Shown one piece after another: positions 1 to 29,500 of a stretch of 64,000 nt of DNA. The DNA comes from Progne subis subis (lineage: Eukaryota > Chordata > Aves > Passeriformes > Hirundinidae). The DNA is taken from the NCBI GenBank assembly GCA_022316685.1, contig JAKJHU010000309.1, positions 1 through 64,000 on the forward strand. The letters are read 5' to 3'. The position numbers and the translations under genes were made by a program. The notes beneath the pieces were generated by a model. That model worked only from the letters and a program-made list of their open reading frames with translations. It was not told where the DNA came from and ran no database searches. The first letter of the stretch is position 1, and each line of letters opens with the position of its first letter.

Positions 1-1220
1 CAGGGATTTGTCTTTTTTTTTATTGCCACGGCACCCGTCGCCAGAAGAAAAACGTGTGGGTAAAAAATGACTCTGTCGCCTTTCGGCTGCTGCCAGGCCT
101 TCTCCTGCCTCGGTTAGTGGGGGCCCGTGGGGGGCGGGGGGCGGCGTGGGGCGGGCAGGGGGGGGCACCGCTGCTCCCCGGCCCCTTCCCTTCCCCGGCC
201 CCCCCGCCAGCCCTGCTGCTGGAGCCCGAGCGGGGGTGTCCGTCCCGCCCCGCCACCGCCGCCTGGGGGGCTGCGGGGAGCACGGCCGCGCCACGGGGGT
301 GGCCCGTGCCTGGGAATCGGGGGGGACAGACGGGAGAGGCACAGGTCGGGGTGGGCGCGGGGGGATGCCCAGAGCTGCCCGGGCCGCGGGGAGGGAGGAG
401 GCGGCGGGCAGACAGAGCCGGGGAAGGGGGATGCGCTCCGGGGAGGGGGGTGCGCGCACGGAGGGGGGGTGGGATCGCGGGGAGGGGGGCGCAGACGTTG
501 CCGGGGGAGGGGGAAACATGCGGGAGCTATGCAGACGCAAGTGGGATGCAGACGTGAGGGAGACGCACACGGCAGAGGGATGCACATGTGAGGAGGATGC
601 CCACGCGAGTGGGATGCAGATGCCCGAAGGATGCACACGCAAGGAGGATGCACGCACACGCACACGCACACACACACACACACACACGGAAGATGCAGTT
701 GCTGGTGGGGGGGAAGGGGCTTTTCTTGTTCATCCTGATCAGAAACACGAGGCGAAAATTTCAGGGCAGCCCTCATTACCCTGGAGGCTGGACACCAAAG
801 GATGCCCGTGGGAGGGTGCCCAAGGGATGAACAGCTCGTGTCAGCCTGCGTGGCTGGTGGCAAGGCCAGAGGAGCGGGGCCAGAGGGTTTTGGGCAGAGG
901 GACCCCTCTGGCTGCTGCCTGGGCACCAGGGACATGCGCTCTGGAGGAGAGATCTGGCCGGGTCCCGCTGCTCGGGGCCGTGCTGGGTGCAGCAGCTCGC
1001 CTGCCCCTCCCCGGGGAGCAGCACCCTGTCCAGGGCACCCCGGCGTGCTCCGGGCCGCTGTGCTGGGAGGGGTGTCGCTCTCCTGTGCCTGCCTCTGCCC
1101 TGCCAACCTGGGAGCGTGGCCGTGGCATCCCGCCCAGGGCAGGGCTCGTCTCTCCCTTCCTCTCGGCCGGAGCCCGGGGCTGGGCAGCCCCGGCCCCGCT
1201 GACCGCTGCCCCTCCGGCAG
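1..1220 (+). other. CASKIN1: CASKIN1 intron, 3' part
   Basis: No coding exon is visible here. The stretch holds very G-rich DNA (about 117-170 and 400-505), a degenerate minisatellite built on a GGATGCA-type unit (about 500-650), a (CA)n microsatellite (about 655-687), and an acceptor CAG ending at 1220. Upstream CASKIN1 exons (ankyrin repeats, SH3) must lie before the window. Confidence 0.75.
500..687. repeat. Degenerate GGATGCA minisatellite running into a (CA)n microsatellite
   Basis: Imperfect units around GGATGCA/GAGG/ACGCA repeat from about 500 and grade into an uninterrupted CA run near 667-687. This is intronic simple-sequence DNA; its length probably varies between individuals (inference). 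Confidence 0.8.
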
Positions 1221-1318
1221 GTTCGTCGCGGTCGCAGAGCGTGGCCAGCTCCCCGTACGCCCCCCAGCCCCCCGCCGAGCCCCAGCTGAAGAAAATGGAG
1301 CCTCCGTCAGAGGGGAAG
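1221..1318 (+). CDS. CASKIN1: CASKIN1 exon (linker before SAM1)
   Basis: Acceptor CAG at 1218-1220, donor GTGAGG at 1319. The first two bases finish a split glycine codon. It encodes [16 protein letters not shown] and ends at PPSEGK, the Ser/Pro-rich linker just before SAM1. Confidence 0.93.
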
Positions 1319-4300
1319 GTGAGGGGGCAGCGCTGGGTGCCGCGGGGAGCAGGCGGTGGGGACAGCCTGGGGGACAAGGGCAGGGAGCGGCGGGTCCCCG
1401 TCCCCAGAGCCGCCCCGACCCTTCTGTCCCTCTCGCCCCAGAGCTCGGAGGCCGTGTACCAGTGGCTCTGCAAGTTCCAGCTGCAGCTCTACGCGCCCAA
1501 CTTCATCAACGCCGGCTACGACATCACCACCATCAGCCGGATGACGCCGGAGGTGGGGCCGGGGGCGGTGGGAGGGAGGCACGGCTGGAGCGCGGTGGCA
1601 CTGACCCCCCTCTCTCTGCCCCAGGACCTCACGGCCATCGGGGTCACCAAGCCGGGGCACAGGAAGAAGATCGCCTCCGAGATCAACAACCTCAGCATCC
1701 CCGAGTGGCTGCCCGAGTACAAACCGGTGAGGGCTGAGCAGGGGGACAGCAGCCACATCATCCATGGTGGCAACCAGTCCTGCCTTCCAGGGAGGGGTGG
1801 ACAAGGGTGGGAGCTGGCCCATGGTTCCAGAGCTGCCCATGTCCCCTCCTGACAGCTCCCCAGGGACCATCAGGCTGGTGCCAGCTGTCATCCACGTGCA
1901 TGTGGCACTGTGTCCCTGACACCCCCCTGCCCCAGTGTTGGGCACAAGGAGAGGCTGGGAATAGGCACGGGAATAGGGCTGGGAATAGCCCAGGATGCTT
2001 GTGGGGCACAGGGACAGCACGGGGACAAGGAGAGTCCCCTGGGGCTGTGATCCCGCAGCAAATGGCATCTCCTGTGCGCCGCGGGTGCCCGGGGGTGGCG
2101 GGGCCGGACCCTGCCGCCAGCCGGTGCTGAGCCGTGCCCCGCACCCTCCCCAGGCCAACCTGGCGCTGTGGCTCTCCATGATCGGCCTGTCCCAGTACTA
2201 CAAGGTGCTGGTGGAGAACGGCTACGAGAACATCGACTTCATCACCGACATCACCTGGGAGGACCTGCAGGAGATCGGCATCACCAAGCTGGGTAAGGCC
2301 CCGCGCGCGGTGCTGCCTGCGGTGGCCTTGGCGGTGACACTGACGGCACGTGCCGCCCCCAGGCCACCAGAAGAAGCTGATGCTGGCGGTGAAGAAGCTG
2401 GCGGAGCTGCAGCGTGCCGAGCTGGGCAAGTACGAGCCGGGCACGCTGAAGAGGAAGGCGTCGGGGCCGTGCCCAGAGGTGCTGGCCATCGAGTCCCCCC
2501 CGCCGGAGCCGCCCGAGTGCCAGTCGCCCAAGATGACCACCTTCCAGGACAGCGAGCTCAGCAGCGAGCTGCAGGTGGCTATGACGGGAGAAGCCCCCGA
2601 GGAGGCCCCCGAGAAGGCGGCGAACCCCGCGGCCCCCGGGTACCGCTCGCCGCCGGCGCTGGGCGGCCGCGCCCGGCTGATGAGCAGCTCGCAGGAGCTG
2701 CTGGGGGACGGCCCGCGGGGCCCCCCCGCCGCCGCCATCTCCAAGAGCCAGGAGTACCTGGCGGAGGGGGCCGGGGAGAGCCCCCCCGCGCCGCCCAAGG
2801 AGAGCCGCCCTCCCCGGCACGGCCACCCCGTGAAACGCGCCAGTGTGCCCCCGGTGCCCGGCAAGCCCCGGCAGCCCTTCCCGGCCTCCGCCGGGCAGCT
2901 GACGCCGCCGCAGACCCCCGGCAAGGCGCGACCCTCGTCCCCGCAAGGCCCGGCGGGCCCGCACGCCACCGCCAAGGTGAAGCCCACCCCGCAGCTGCTG
3001 CCACCCGGCGAGCGCCCGGCGTCGCCCCGCTCCCTGCCCCAGTCGCCCACGCACCGCGGCTTCGCCTACGTCCTGCCGCAGCCCGCCGAGGGCGAGGCGG
3101 CGCCGCCCGGGGTGCCCGTCCCGCCCGTCTCGGTGCCCGTGCTGTGCCTGCCGCCGGCGGGCGAGGGCGAGGAGGAGCCGGGCAGGCCAAAGAAGCGGGC
3201 GCACAGCCTGAACCGCTACGCCGCCTCGGACAGCGAGCAGGAGCGGGACGAGCTGCTGGTGCCGGACGCGGGGCCCTACGCCACCGTCCAGCGCCGCGTG
3301 GGCCGCAGCCACTCGGTGCGGGCGCCTGCGGGCGGCGACAAGAACGTCAACCGCAGCCAGTCCTTCGCCGTCCGCCCCAAGAAGAAGGGACCCCCGCCGC
3401 CCCCTCCCAAGCGCTCCAGCTCCGCCATCTCCAGCGCCGGCATGGCCGAGGACTTCCCCAAGGAGGGTGAGGTCGAGGCGGCCGCGGGAGCCCCGAGCGC
3501 CGAGGGCCGCCGGGAGCAGCGCCGGGCGAGCGACCTGGGCGGCAGCGTGGACACGGGCAGCGCCGGCAGCGTGCGCAGCATCGCGGCCATGCTGGAGATG
3601 TCCTCCATCGGCGGCGGGGCCCGGGCGCTGGCGCTGCAGAAGCCGCACGTGGCGGCCGGGCCGGGGCCGGGGCCGGCCAAGGCGGCCGAGGGCTACTACC
3701 TACAGCCCGGGCCGCCCCCGGGCAGCCCCGACCGCGCCCGCGTGGCCACCGTCCTGGCCACCGTCAAGCACAAGGAGGCCATCGGGCTGGACGGGGAGGT
3801 GGTGAACCGGCGCCGGACCATCAGCGGCCCCGTCACCGGGCTGGTGGCGGCCGCCCGCCGCGAACGCGCCGACGGCGTGAGGTCGGAGGCGGCCGCCGAC
3901 GGCCCCGGCGAGCGGCTGCGGGTGGAACGCGGCGGCTCCCCCGACGGCATCCCCTTCGCCGAGGACGGCACCCTCACCATCAAGCAGCGGCCGCGGCCCC
4001 TGGGGCCGGCCCGGGGGGAGACGGGCGAGGGGCTGTCCCCGGCCCACCGCCACGGGGACCTGGCCAAGGTGGAGGCCAGCGCCACGCTCAAGCGGCGGAT
4101 CCGGGCCAGGCAGAGCCAGCAGGACGGCGTCCGCTTCGTGCTCACCGAGTCCGACACCGTCAAGCGCCGGCCCAAAGCCAAGGACAAGGAGCCGGCGCTG
4201 GAGCCGGCCGCGCTGGCCGTGTACCAGAACGGCACCGGCACCGTGAAGCGGCGGCCGGCCTCGGAGCTGAGCGGGGCTGAGCCGCCGCACACCCCTCCGC

Positions 4301-5436
4301 CCGCCGCCCGTCCCGACGGCCCCGAGTTCGTCCCGCCGCCCGCCGAGCCCAAGAAACCCTTCAAGCCGCCGGTGTCCCCCAAGCCCGTGCTGACGCAGCC
4401 GCCTCAGAAGATGCCCGGGCCGCCGGTGCCCGTCCCCAAAAAGGCGCCCATCCCAAGCCCCGGCAGCCCAGGTAGGTGCCCCGCCGGCCCCCCGGGACGG
4501 ACCCCGGGGGTCCCGACCGGCCCCGCCGCCCTCCTGCCCCTCTCCCTTCTCTCCGCAGAGGTGAAGCGGGTCCACGGCACGCCGCCTCCGGTGTCCCCCA
4601 AGCCCACGCCGCCCCCCACGGCGCCCAAGCCCCCCAAGCCCCACGCCGCCATCCAGTCGGTGAGCGCCGGCTCCACGCCGGCCCCGTCGCCGGCCCGGCA
4701 GCTGAGCCCCGCGGCCAAGCCCTCCAGCACGCCGCCCTCGCTCTGCTCCAGCCCCGCCAAGCCCCTGTCGCCCGGCGCGCAGCCCCAGCAGGTGCCCGTG
4801 AAGCCGCCGCGTTCCACCATCGCCAGCCCGTCCGTGGACAGCGCCGGCCCCGAGCTGGCGCAGCAGAAGCTGGAGGAGACGAGCGCGTCCCTGGCCGCAG
4901 CGCTGCAGGCTGTGGAGGAGAAGATCAAGCAGGAGGACAGTCAGGCGGCAGAGTAAGGGGGTGCGGGGGTGGGTGGGGGGCCCCGGGGCGGGCGTGAGGT
5001 GCCGCCGAGCGCAGGGGGCCGTAAGGACCGTGCGTGCGCAGGGGTCAGGCTGTGCCACCGCGGTGGGAGTGGGATGGTGCTGGGGGAGCATCAGGGGAAC
5101 TCGGCTGCAACCGCGCTGGGGAGGTGACGCTGAAGGACATCTTGCTGGAGCAGCATGGGCGGGGGCACCAAGGCGTGTGGGTGCCCTGGGGGCTGTCTTG
5201 GAGACGGGACGCTGGGGACAGAACACGGTTCCGTGGCGCTGGGGACACAGCGCCGGGCACCGCGATGCAGAGGGGCAGGAGGGCCGCGCCGTGTCCCCGT
5301 CCCGTGCGCTGCCCTCACCCATGCCCATCTACTCCCCAGCTCCGCCGTGGAGTCGAAGAGCACCGTGAGCATCCTGGACGACATCGGCAGCATGTTCGAC
5401 GACCTGGCGGACCAGCTGGATGCCATGCTGGAGTGA
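1221..5436 (+). CDS. CASKIN1: CASKIN1, CASK-interacting synaptic scaffold (3' part, 7 exons)
   Basis: CASKIN1 is a multidomain neuronal scaffold (ankyrin repeats, SH3, two SAM domains, proline-rich tail) that binds CASK and polymerises through its tandem SAM domains at synapses. The window holds the last seven exons: 1221-1318, 1442-1552, 1625-1726, 2154-2292, 2363-4471, 4559-4952 and 5340-5436. All have GT-AG junctions, and their phases close exactly: 3,050 nt, that is 2 nt finishing a split codon plus 1,016 codons including TGA. SAM1 spans 1442-1726 and SAM2 2154-2450. The 2.1-kb exon encodes the proline-rich region, including [14 protein letters not shown] and [12 protein letters not shown]. 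The protein ends with the conserved motif [20 protein letters not shown] then LE-stop. I recognise it by residue-level similarity to human CASKIN1 along its whole length; the paralogue CASKIN2 fits less well. Ankyrin and SH3 exons lie upstream of the window. Coding DNA is extremely GC- and CpG-rich. Confidence 0.97.
1442..1552 (+). CDS. CASKIN1: CASKIN1 exon, SAM1 first half
   Basis: Phase 0 on both sides. It encodes [19 protein letters not shown] through SRMTPE, the N-terminal helices of the first SAM domain. Confidence 0.96.
1625..1726 (+). CDS. CASKIN1: CASKIN1 exon, SAM1 second half
   Basis: 34 codons, phase 0 at both ends, [16 protein letters not shown] through EWLPEYKP. It completes SAM1; the [11 protein letters not shown] stretch is the typical SAM end-helix region. 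Confidence 0.96.
1727..2153 (+). other. CASKIN1 intron between the SAM exons
   Basis: A 427-bp intron with GTGAGG donor and CAG acceptor. I see no repeat or further exon in it. Confidence 0.8.
2154..2292 (+). CDS. CASKIN1: CASKIN1 exon, SAM2
   Basis: Encodes [19 protein letters not shown] through EIGITKL, most of the second SAM domain. It ends in phase 1 (G|GC across the junction) with donor GTAAGG. Confidence 0.97.
2363..4471 (+). CDS. CASKIN1: CASKIN1 large exon, proline-rich region
   Basis: A single 2,109-nt exon. It starts by finishing SAM2 ([17 protein letters not shown]) and then encodes about 690 residues rich in Pro, Ser, Arg and Gly. Conserved short blocks are [90 protein letters not shown] and [13 protein letters not shown]. 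Polyproline runs suggest SH3 and EVH1 ligand sites (inference). It ends in phase 1 at donor GTAGGT. Confidence 0.96.
4472..4558 (+). other. CASKIN1 87-nt intron, in frame and without stops
   Basis: Donor GTAGGT and acceptor CAG are both good, and removing it joins SP|EVKR as in human CASKIN1. The intron is 29 codons long with no stop in frame, so its retention would be translated silently. Confidence 0.8.
4559..4952 (+). CDS. CASKIN1: CASKIN1 exon, distal proline-rich region and C-terminal helix
   Basis: Encodes [15 protein letters not shown] through [20 protein letters not shown] to QAA. The final stretch is predicted helical. It ends with GA of a split Asp codon, donor GTAAGG at 4953. Confidence 0.95.
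4953..5339 (+). other. CASKIN1 last intron
   Basis: 387 bp with GTAAGG donor and CCCAG acceptor. Nothing else recognisable. Confidence 0.8.
5340..5436 (+). CDS. CASKIN1: CASKIN1 terminal coding exon
   Basis: C completes the Asp codon, followed by [20 protein letters not shown] and the terminal [12 protein letters not shown] (TGA 5434-5436). The acidic C-terminal motif is the diagnostic Caskin tail. Confidence 0.97.
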
Positions 5437-7320
5437 GGGGCGCCAGGGCCCCGAGAACCTCAGGGCTTACGTGGGCACAAGGGCACAACGATCCACGACC
5501 CCCCGGCCCCGCCGCCCTCCCCCCGTCCCCTTTGTACAGCCGTCCCCTCCCGGACATCCCGTCCCTCGGGGTTTGCACAAAGAAGAAGATACCTCAGGAT
5601 TGTGCTCACGGACTCGGCGCCGGCTCCGGCAGGACTCCCTTTTTGCAGAAGCAAAAAAAAACAAAAAACAAAACAAAACAAAAAAAAACACCCCACAGAA
5701 ATAAAACCCAACAGAAGAAACAAAGCAACACGCTCCGGGACCGAACCGGGGCTCCGGGGCCGAAGCGGGGCTCGGGGGGGCTCCCGGCTGCCCCGTGCGG
5801 TGGGCGCCCGTGCCCTGCCAGCCCCGGAGCCGCGGGGCACCGCCACCCGAATGTAGCACAAGCCCTTTGCCCGGTGGCACCGCCAGCGTTTGCTGGTGTC
5901 GCCCACGGCGTTTGCTGGTGGCGGGGCCGGGCGGGCAAACGCACTTGGGTTTCTTTACTCCGTTTTTAATTTTGGTTTTTAAACTTGGTTTTCTTTCTCG
6001 GTCGGCGTTGGCGGGGGCGGGCAAGGCTGGCGGTGGCCCTTTTAGGGGGCAGCGGGACGTGCCCCTGCCCGGCCCCTCCCCGCCCGGGGACAGGACGGTG
6101 ATAAGCTATTTAAAAAAATTAAATAAATAAATAAAAAGTATTAATTTATTGGAGGGGGAAAATAAATAAATAAAGATATAAAGCAGATTTTCCCCCAACC
6201 CCAAAATAATAAAAAAGAAATAAACTTTAACAAATATATATTTAAAAAGATTTAAAAATATTAGCAATTATATATAAAGCAGTTTAAAAGAAATCAAGAG
6301 AAAACTGGATTTTAGCTTGAGAAAAAACTATTAGATTATACTAAGCTGTGTGTCTTGTGGCAAACTCATTCTAAGAGTAGCACAATATTTACCTTTTCTC
6401 TGGGTGGAAGGTACGTGCGAGCGGTTCTGGTCGGGTTTTCCGTTGGGATTCAGTGTCGCGTCTTTCAGTTTCCACCGTTACGAACTCAAAGGATGTGCCT
6501 TGTTTTATGGAGGTTTTTCGTTAATTCTTACACTGGAGGCGTTTCATTTCTTTTGGAGTTGTCTTCAGGGTTGGGTTCGGTTTCTTTTCGTCGCTTTAGC
6601 TGTCGGTCTGTGTCTGGGTGCGTGCGGGGTGCGTGTGCTGGCCGCGTCCTGCGGGATGCGCCGCTGTATATTCCTGTACAAACTGGAGTTGGAGTCTGGT
6701 TCAGTCGCTTGAGTCCTGATGAATGCATTTTTTGCTCGTGGTTTCCAAACACAAGTGTTGCTGTCCCTTTCTTTTCTCGAGACGTGGAGTGGTCTCTCCC
6801 TCCTTCCCTCTCCCTCCCTGCCCCCTGTCCCCCGTCTCTCCCGTTGTGGTCGCTGATCCAGATGTGTTTGGCACAACTTTGAAATTTCTTTTGGAAAAAA
6901 AAAAACAAAAAACCAAAAAAAAAAGACAAAAAAAAAAAAAACCCAACAAAACACACTCAAAAAAAAAGACTTCAAAAATTATTTAAAAAAATAAATAAAT
7001 CACCCGCCTGAAAATATCTGTTGAAAAGAAAAAAATAATGTATCTAAAAAAAAAAAAATCCATAAAGTTCTACATGATGGATATATACATATATATATTT
7101 TTTATGATTAAGTTATGGACTCTGTATTGTATCCCATCTGTCCAGCTCTGCATCTTGGTGCTGCTCCCTGCTCTTCTGTGCTTAAGATTTCACCTCTACT
7201 CGTCTTTATTCTTCCTATTCTGAATTGTAGATGGCTCGTGGTGCTGTGAAGACGTTTGCTCCTATACCAAGTCTGGCAACAAATATTTAAACAAAAATAA
7301 AAAAAATAAAACCCCTGCCA
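5437..7320 (+). other. CASKIN1: CASKIN1 3'UTR
   Basis: From the TGA to the distal poly(A) signals at 7296-7310. The first 600 bp are GC-rich apart from an A-rich CAAAA-type run at 5649-5695. From 5,950 onward the UTR becomes strikingly AT-rich, with clustered AATAAA motifs near 6,120-6,180 that could serve a shorter isoform, and an A-run block at 6,895-6,990. The exact 3' end is inferred from the last signals and the GU-rich DNA after them. Confidence 0.7.
7296..7310 (+). terminator. CASKIN1: Distal CASKIN1 poly(A) signals
   Basis: Two AATAAA hexamers (7296-7301 and 7305-7310) followed within 70 bp by GT-rich sequence. Proximal alternatives lie at about 6,120-6,180. Confidence 0.6.
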
Positions 7321-7519
7321 GGCTGCCACCACTGTTTGTGTCCCCAAGCCCTCCCGAGTCCTCGTGGTGTGCCGGGTGTTGGTGCTGCACTGGTCTGAGG
7401 GCACCCCTGGGGGCCTCTGTGGGTGCTGGGTCCTGTCCCCAGTGAGGTGCCTGGGCCCTACACCCCAATTTTCACCCCAGTGCTGGCCGCTGGCTCCCTG
7501 CAATAACTCACACCGGGCA

Positions 7520-8221
7520 GGAACAACTCTTTCTGCTTTTATTGTCAATGAAGAAATAATCAAATCTATATTACAATCTTAAAAACAGTAGAAAATGTGA
7601 GTAAAAATGCAACGGAGGCTTTTTGTCTTTAATGTGGAGACCATTATTACAGGGTGGTGAACAATGGGCTTGTGGAACTTGATTTGAGAACTAGCTGTGG
7701 CATAAAAATCGTACCTGGCTACTCAAGGGAACACCTCTTCCCAGACAGATCGGCCCGGTGCCTTGGCAGTAAAATTAAATATTAGAGACAGAAAGGGGTG
7801 GGGTGCACACCCAGGGGGGCCTCAAGCTCAGTCCTGCCAAGGACAGGGCCCAGCCTCCCGCTGTCCCCACCAGGACAGGAGGATCTGTCCTGGCGCCTGG
7901 CCCCGAGCCCCGGTGTCACCCCAGCCCCAGCCTGGGGGTGTCCCCAGCTGGGGGGACACAGGCACAGGAGGACACTGGCACTGGAACAGCTTCCTCTTTT
8001 CCAATCATCTGGGGCAGATCTGAGGGAACACCTGGAGCGTCCGTGGGGCAGAGCCGCCAGCCGGGGTCCCGGGGGGAGCCGGCCGGGGGGCAGCAGCAGC
8101 AGCAGGCAGTGGTCGGTGCAGGAGGAGCTGCAGCAGTCGTTTCAGAGGTGTGGTCACCCACAGGCCGATGGAGGGGAGAGTTTTTGGTCTTTCAGTGTGC
8201 AGGACTCGTGTGACGCTCTCG
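7520..8221 (-). other. TRAF7: TRAF7 3'UTR
   Basis: About 700 nt between the TAA stop (8222-8224) and the poly(A) signal. It contains a short (CAG)n run at about 8,091-8,105 on the plus strand. Confidence 0.7.
7538..7543 (-). terminator. TRAF7: TRAF7 poly(A) signal
   Basis: AATAAA on the minus strand (TTTATT on plus). It places the TRAF7 3' end near 7,515-7,525, about 200 bp from the CASKIN1 end in tail-to-tail arrangement. Confidence 0.65.
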
Positions 8222-26486
<18,265 letters not shown>

Positions 26487-26524
26487 AATCTAGGCCAGCA
26501 TCTGTTAGTCATGGGAAGCTTGCT

Positions 26525-29500
26525 CTGTGGAAGGAGAAGGACACAAAGGGAGTTAGGCTTGCTGTGGGTATTTTCCTGGGCTCAGAGAACACTCTTCTGC
26601 AGCACAAAGCCCAAGTGTTTACCTAAACTCACATAAACCTGGATTTTCAGAAGCAAGAGGCGAGGACAAAGTCAGATTCCTTCAAATCATTCCTGGGTGA
26701 GTGTTCAGCATTTTTTTTAAATATATGATTATCTTTTAATAAAAGCCTCATTTCTCTCCCTCCACTGTTTCATTGGGCTCGAGTTTGCAAAGTCAAGAAT
26801 CCCACAGCAATAATCTGCAGAAACACATGGAATTTGCTTTCTTTAACCTCTGCTGAAACCTGATACTGCTTCAGGGCACAATTATGCTGCTGTCCCAGCA
26901 AATCTGACAAGATGCTCTCAGTCTCCTTCAGAGACACGACACCCTCAGGGAGGAGCTGCAGCTCCTCTGCCATCACAGAGGTACTCCTGGCTCAGGCAGG
27001 AGTTTCCTTCAGAGAGGACATGGCATTGGGGAGGAGAAGTGTCTCAGGTGTTTCTACCAATTGGTTTTCCCTTATCTGAGAGTGCCAAGTCCCAAACCTC
27101 CAAGCTCTCTATAAAAACACCACTGTGATTTCCCCGCTTGACAGAAAGGGAAACTGAGGCTCAGGGGGAGACAGGCTCCCAGCACGCAGCTGTGGCCTGG
27201 GATTAGTGCAGGGATTCCCAGCTCCCTGGAGAGCCCTGGCACACGGGGCTGGGCACATCCTGCACACATTGTAAACGCTGCAAAGGTGACAGCCGGGCTG
27301 TGCTCAGGATCCAACAGCTGTCAGGCAGCCAGGAACTGCAGCAGCAGAATCCCGAGCAGGGGATTGCTGCTCAGGTCTAAACTCTCACAAACAACTAAAA
27401 TGGGCAAAAATCATTAAAAAAAACCCCCAAAACTCTGAAGGAAAAAACAAACAAACAGAAAGCCTGAAACCAAACCCAAAACCATCTGAAAACCAGGGAT
27501 CTGGATAATGTTTTCCACACACGTGACAGCGCTGTCCTGGCTGCTTGCAAATGCCAGATCCCTGAGGAGATGCTGAGCACAGAGTCTGGAGCCTGTCTCA
27601 GAAGCAGCAGGAATGAAGCAGAGTTGTGCTGCAGCATCAGGGAGACCTGCAGAGTTTAAAGCTGGGCTCCAGCAAGCCAGAAGTTTGGCTTTGGCCATTG
27701 GATCCTTTCATTCCTGTCCGTGTTCCTGAGGGCAGAGAGAGCAGAGGGAATCGGGAGGGTGGGAGATGGGAGAGGGCAGACAAAGGGTTTGGCCCACTGG
27801 CCCCAGGAGATCTGAGCCCCACTGACTCAGCCTCTCTCCCTCTGGCAGCCTTGGACGAGCCACTGGAGCTCTTGGCTTCCTTCCGGCAAAAATTCCCCCT
27901 TCCTGCACAAGGCTGAAGATTCCCCTCTTCAACTACAAAAGCTGGTCTCCAGCTGGGGTCTCCAGATGATGCAGTGCTCATAAATTAAGCAAAGCAAGTA
28001 CTTCCACGAGCAATGGCACAAACTGCCGCATTCCCTGGGATTTCCCATCTCAAGGCTGCATTATCTCATGTCCAATAACACGTGTACCCCTAAAATTCCC
28101 CTCTCCACAGGTCCCCTCCATCTAGCAATACAGCTGGGCTCACCATTCTCCTCTGGAAAAGGGATTCAGCACTCTGCTCCTCCCAACATTGGGTGGAAAT
28201 AGAGAAATATTCAAATTTCCAGGGATACGAATCCATGCAACACCTACCCACACACCCTGGATCCTGCACTACTCAAAGGCAGGAGCAGAATTTGCTCCCA
28301 CTTCACCAGCCATGTCAGTTAAGGTTAAGGGAACCTTGCATATCAAATATTCCTCTTGGGGTTTAGGGGCCAACAACCACTCCCAGATGGAAAGAGAGGA
28401 AGCCCACCCTGATGGAGGATCGTGGGCTGTCTGGAGGCTCAGGCAGAGCTTTGTTCCCTCTCATTTGCAGGTTTATCACCTTCAGATGGAACAGATGGAG
28501 ACTCAAGCAATGGGAAACACTCAGAGACAGGGAAAACAAAAATGGGCATAAACTGACAGCATGAGGAGCTCTATGATACCATTAAAGGTTGGGTCAGATG
28601 TGCCACAAGCAGTGACTGCAGCCACTGAGCCCCTGCAATGATCCTTCAATCCCTGCCTGGGAACCTCCAATAAAGCCAAAGCGGGGAAGGGAATGTGGAA
28701 TACAGGGATTTTCCACTCACTGTTTATAAGCTTGACCTGTGCCTGCAGCTTGGCTGAGCAAGGTACCTGCAGCAGCAGCAGGGAGCCTGCTCCTGTCTGC
28801 TCCCAGCAGAGACCAGAGGAATGCGAGCAATGCAAAAAATGTCCAGCGGAATTTCAGCCAGGCTGCACAACCCCAGCTGCCACAGCAATATCTGATTCCA
28901 GCACAAACCCCTGCACCCACCACAGACGAGCATTTCAGCAGAGCAGACTCCTCTCCAGAGCACTGTCTGTCTGACAAGCTCCTCACACCTTCCTTTCCAT
29001 CAGAGAACCTTCTCCAACCGATATCGAAGAATTTAAAAGGAGGCAGAAAAGAGCTGATGGTGTCAGCATTAATACCAGATTCCTACAGCACTTTGCAAAA
29101 AAATCTCTGCCAGATCTCTGCACCTTTGCTTGGCACCTGAACCCTGCCAGCTACACTGTCCTGTGCTCCCAGGCCTGGAGGATGTGTCCCTCTTGAGAAC
29201 CCAGCCTGTGATTCAGATTCTCCTTGCCTGGACTTAATTTTTTACATTATTTTAACATGCAACATTGGTGGTTTTTTACAGTAAACAAAGCGGGGGGGAA
29301 GTCTCCCCTGGAAAAAGGAAGCTGTGGGAACCCAATATTCAGTAAATCCCACAGCTGATCATAACCAGATGTGGGGGGGGGCAGAGGTAGGTTTCAGCAT
29401 TTGCACATCGCAGGGATCAACTTGAGGCTTTTGAGACTCATTGCGAAGAAAAGCCTTGAAATCCTACTGTAGTAATCCAGGCAAGAAAAAACCCGACCAC

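Noticed and set aside
1..1220. CASKIN1 SH3 or ankyrin exon at the window start
   Set aside because: No frame here shows SH3 or ankyrin motifs between plausible splice sites.
146..1852. A continuous 568-codon frame covering intron and SAM1 exons
   Set aside because: It runs through three introns with clear GT-AG signals; only 1221-1318, 1442-1552 and 1625-1726 are coding.
2281..5328. Long open frames antisense to CASKIN1 (over 450 and 540 codons)
   Set aside because: They mirror the GC-rich, stop-poor CASKIN1 coding exon, have no recognisable domain and run through introns. CASKIN1 on plus explains the region fully.
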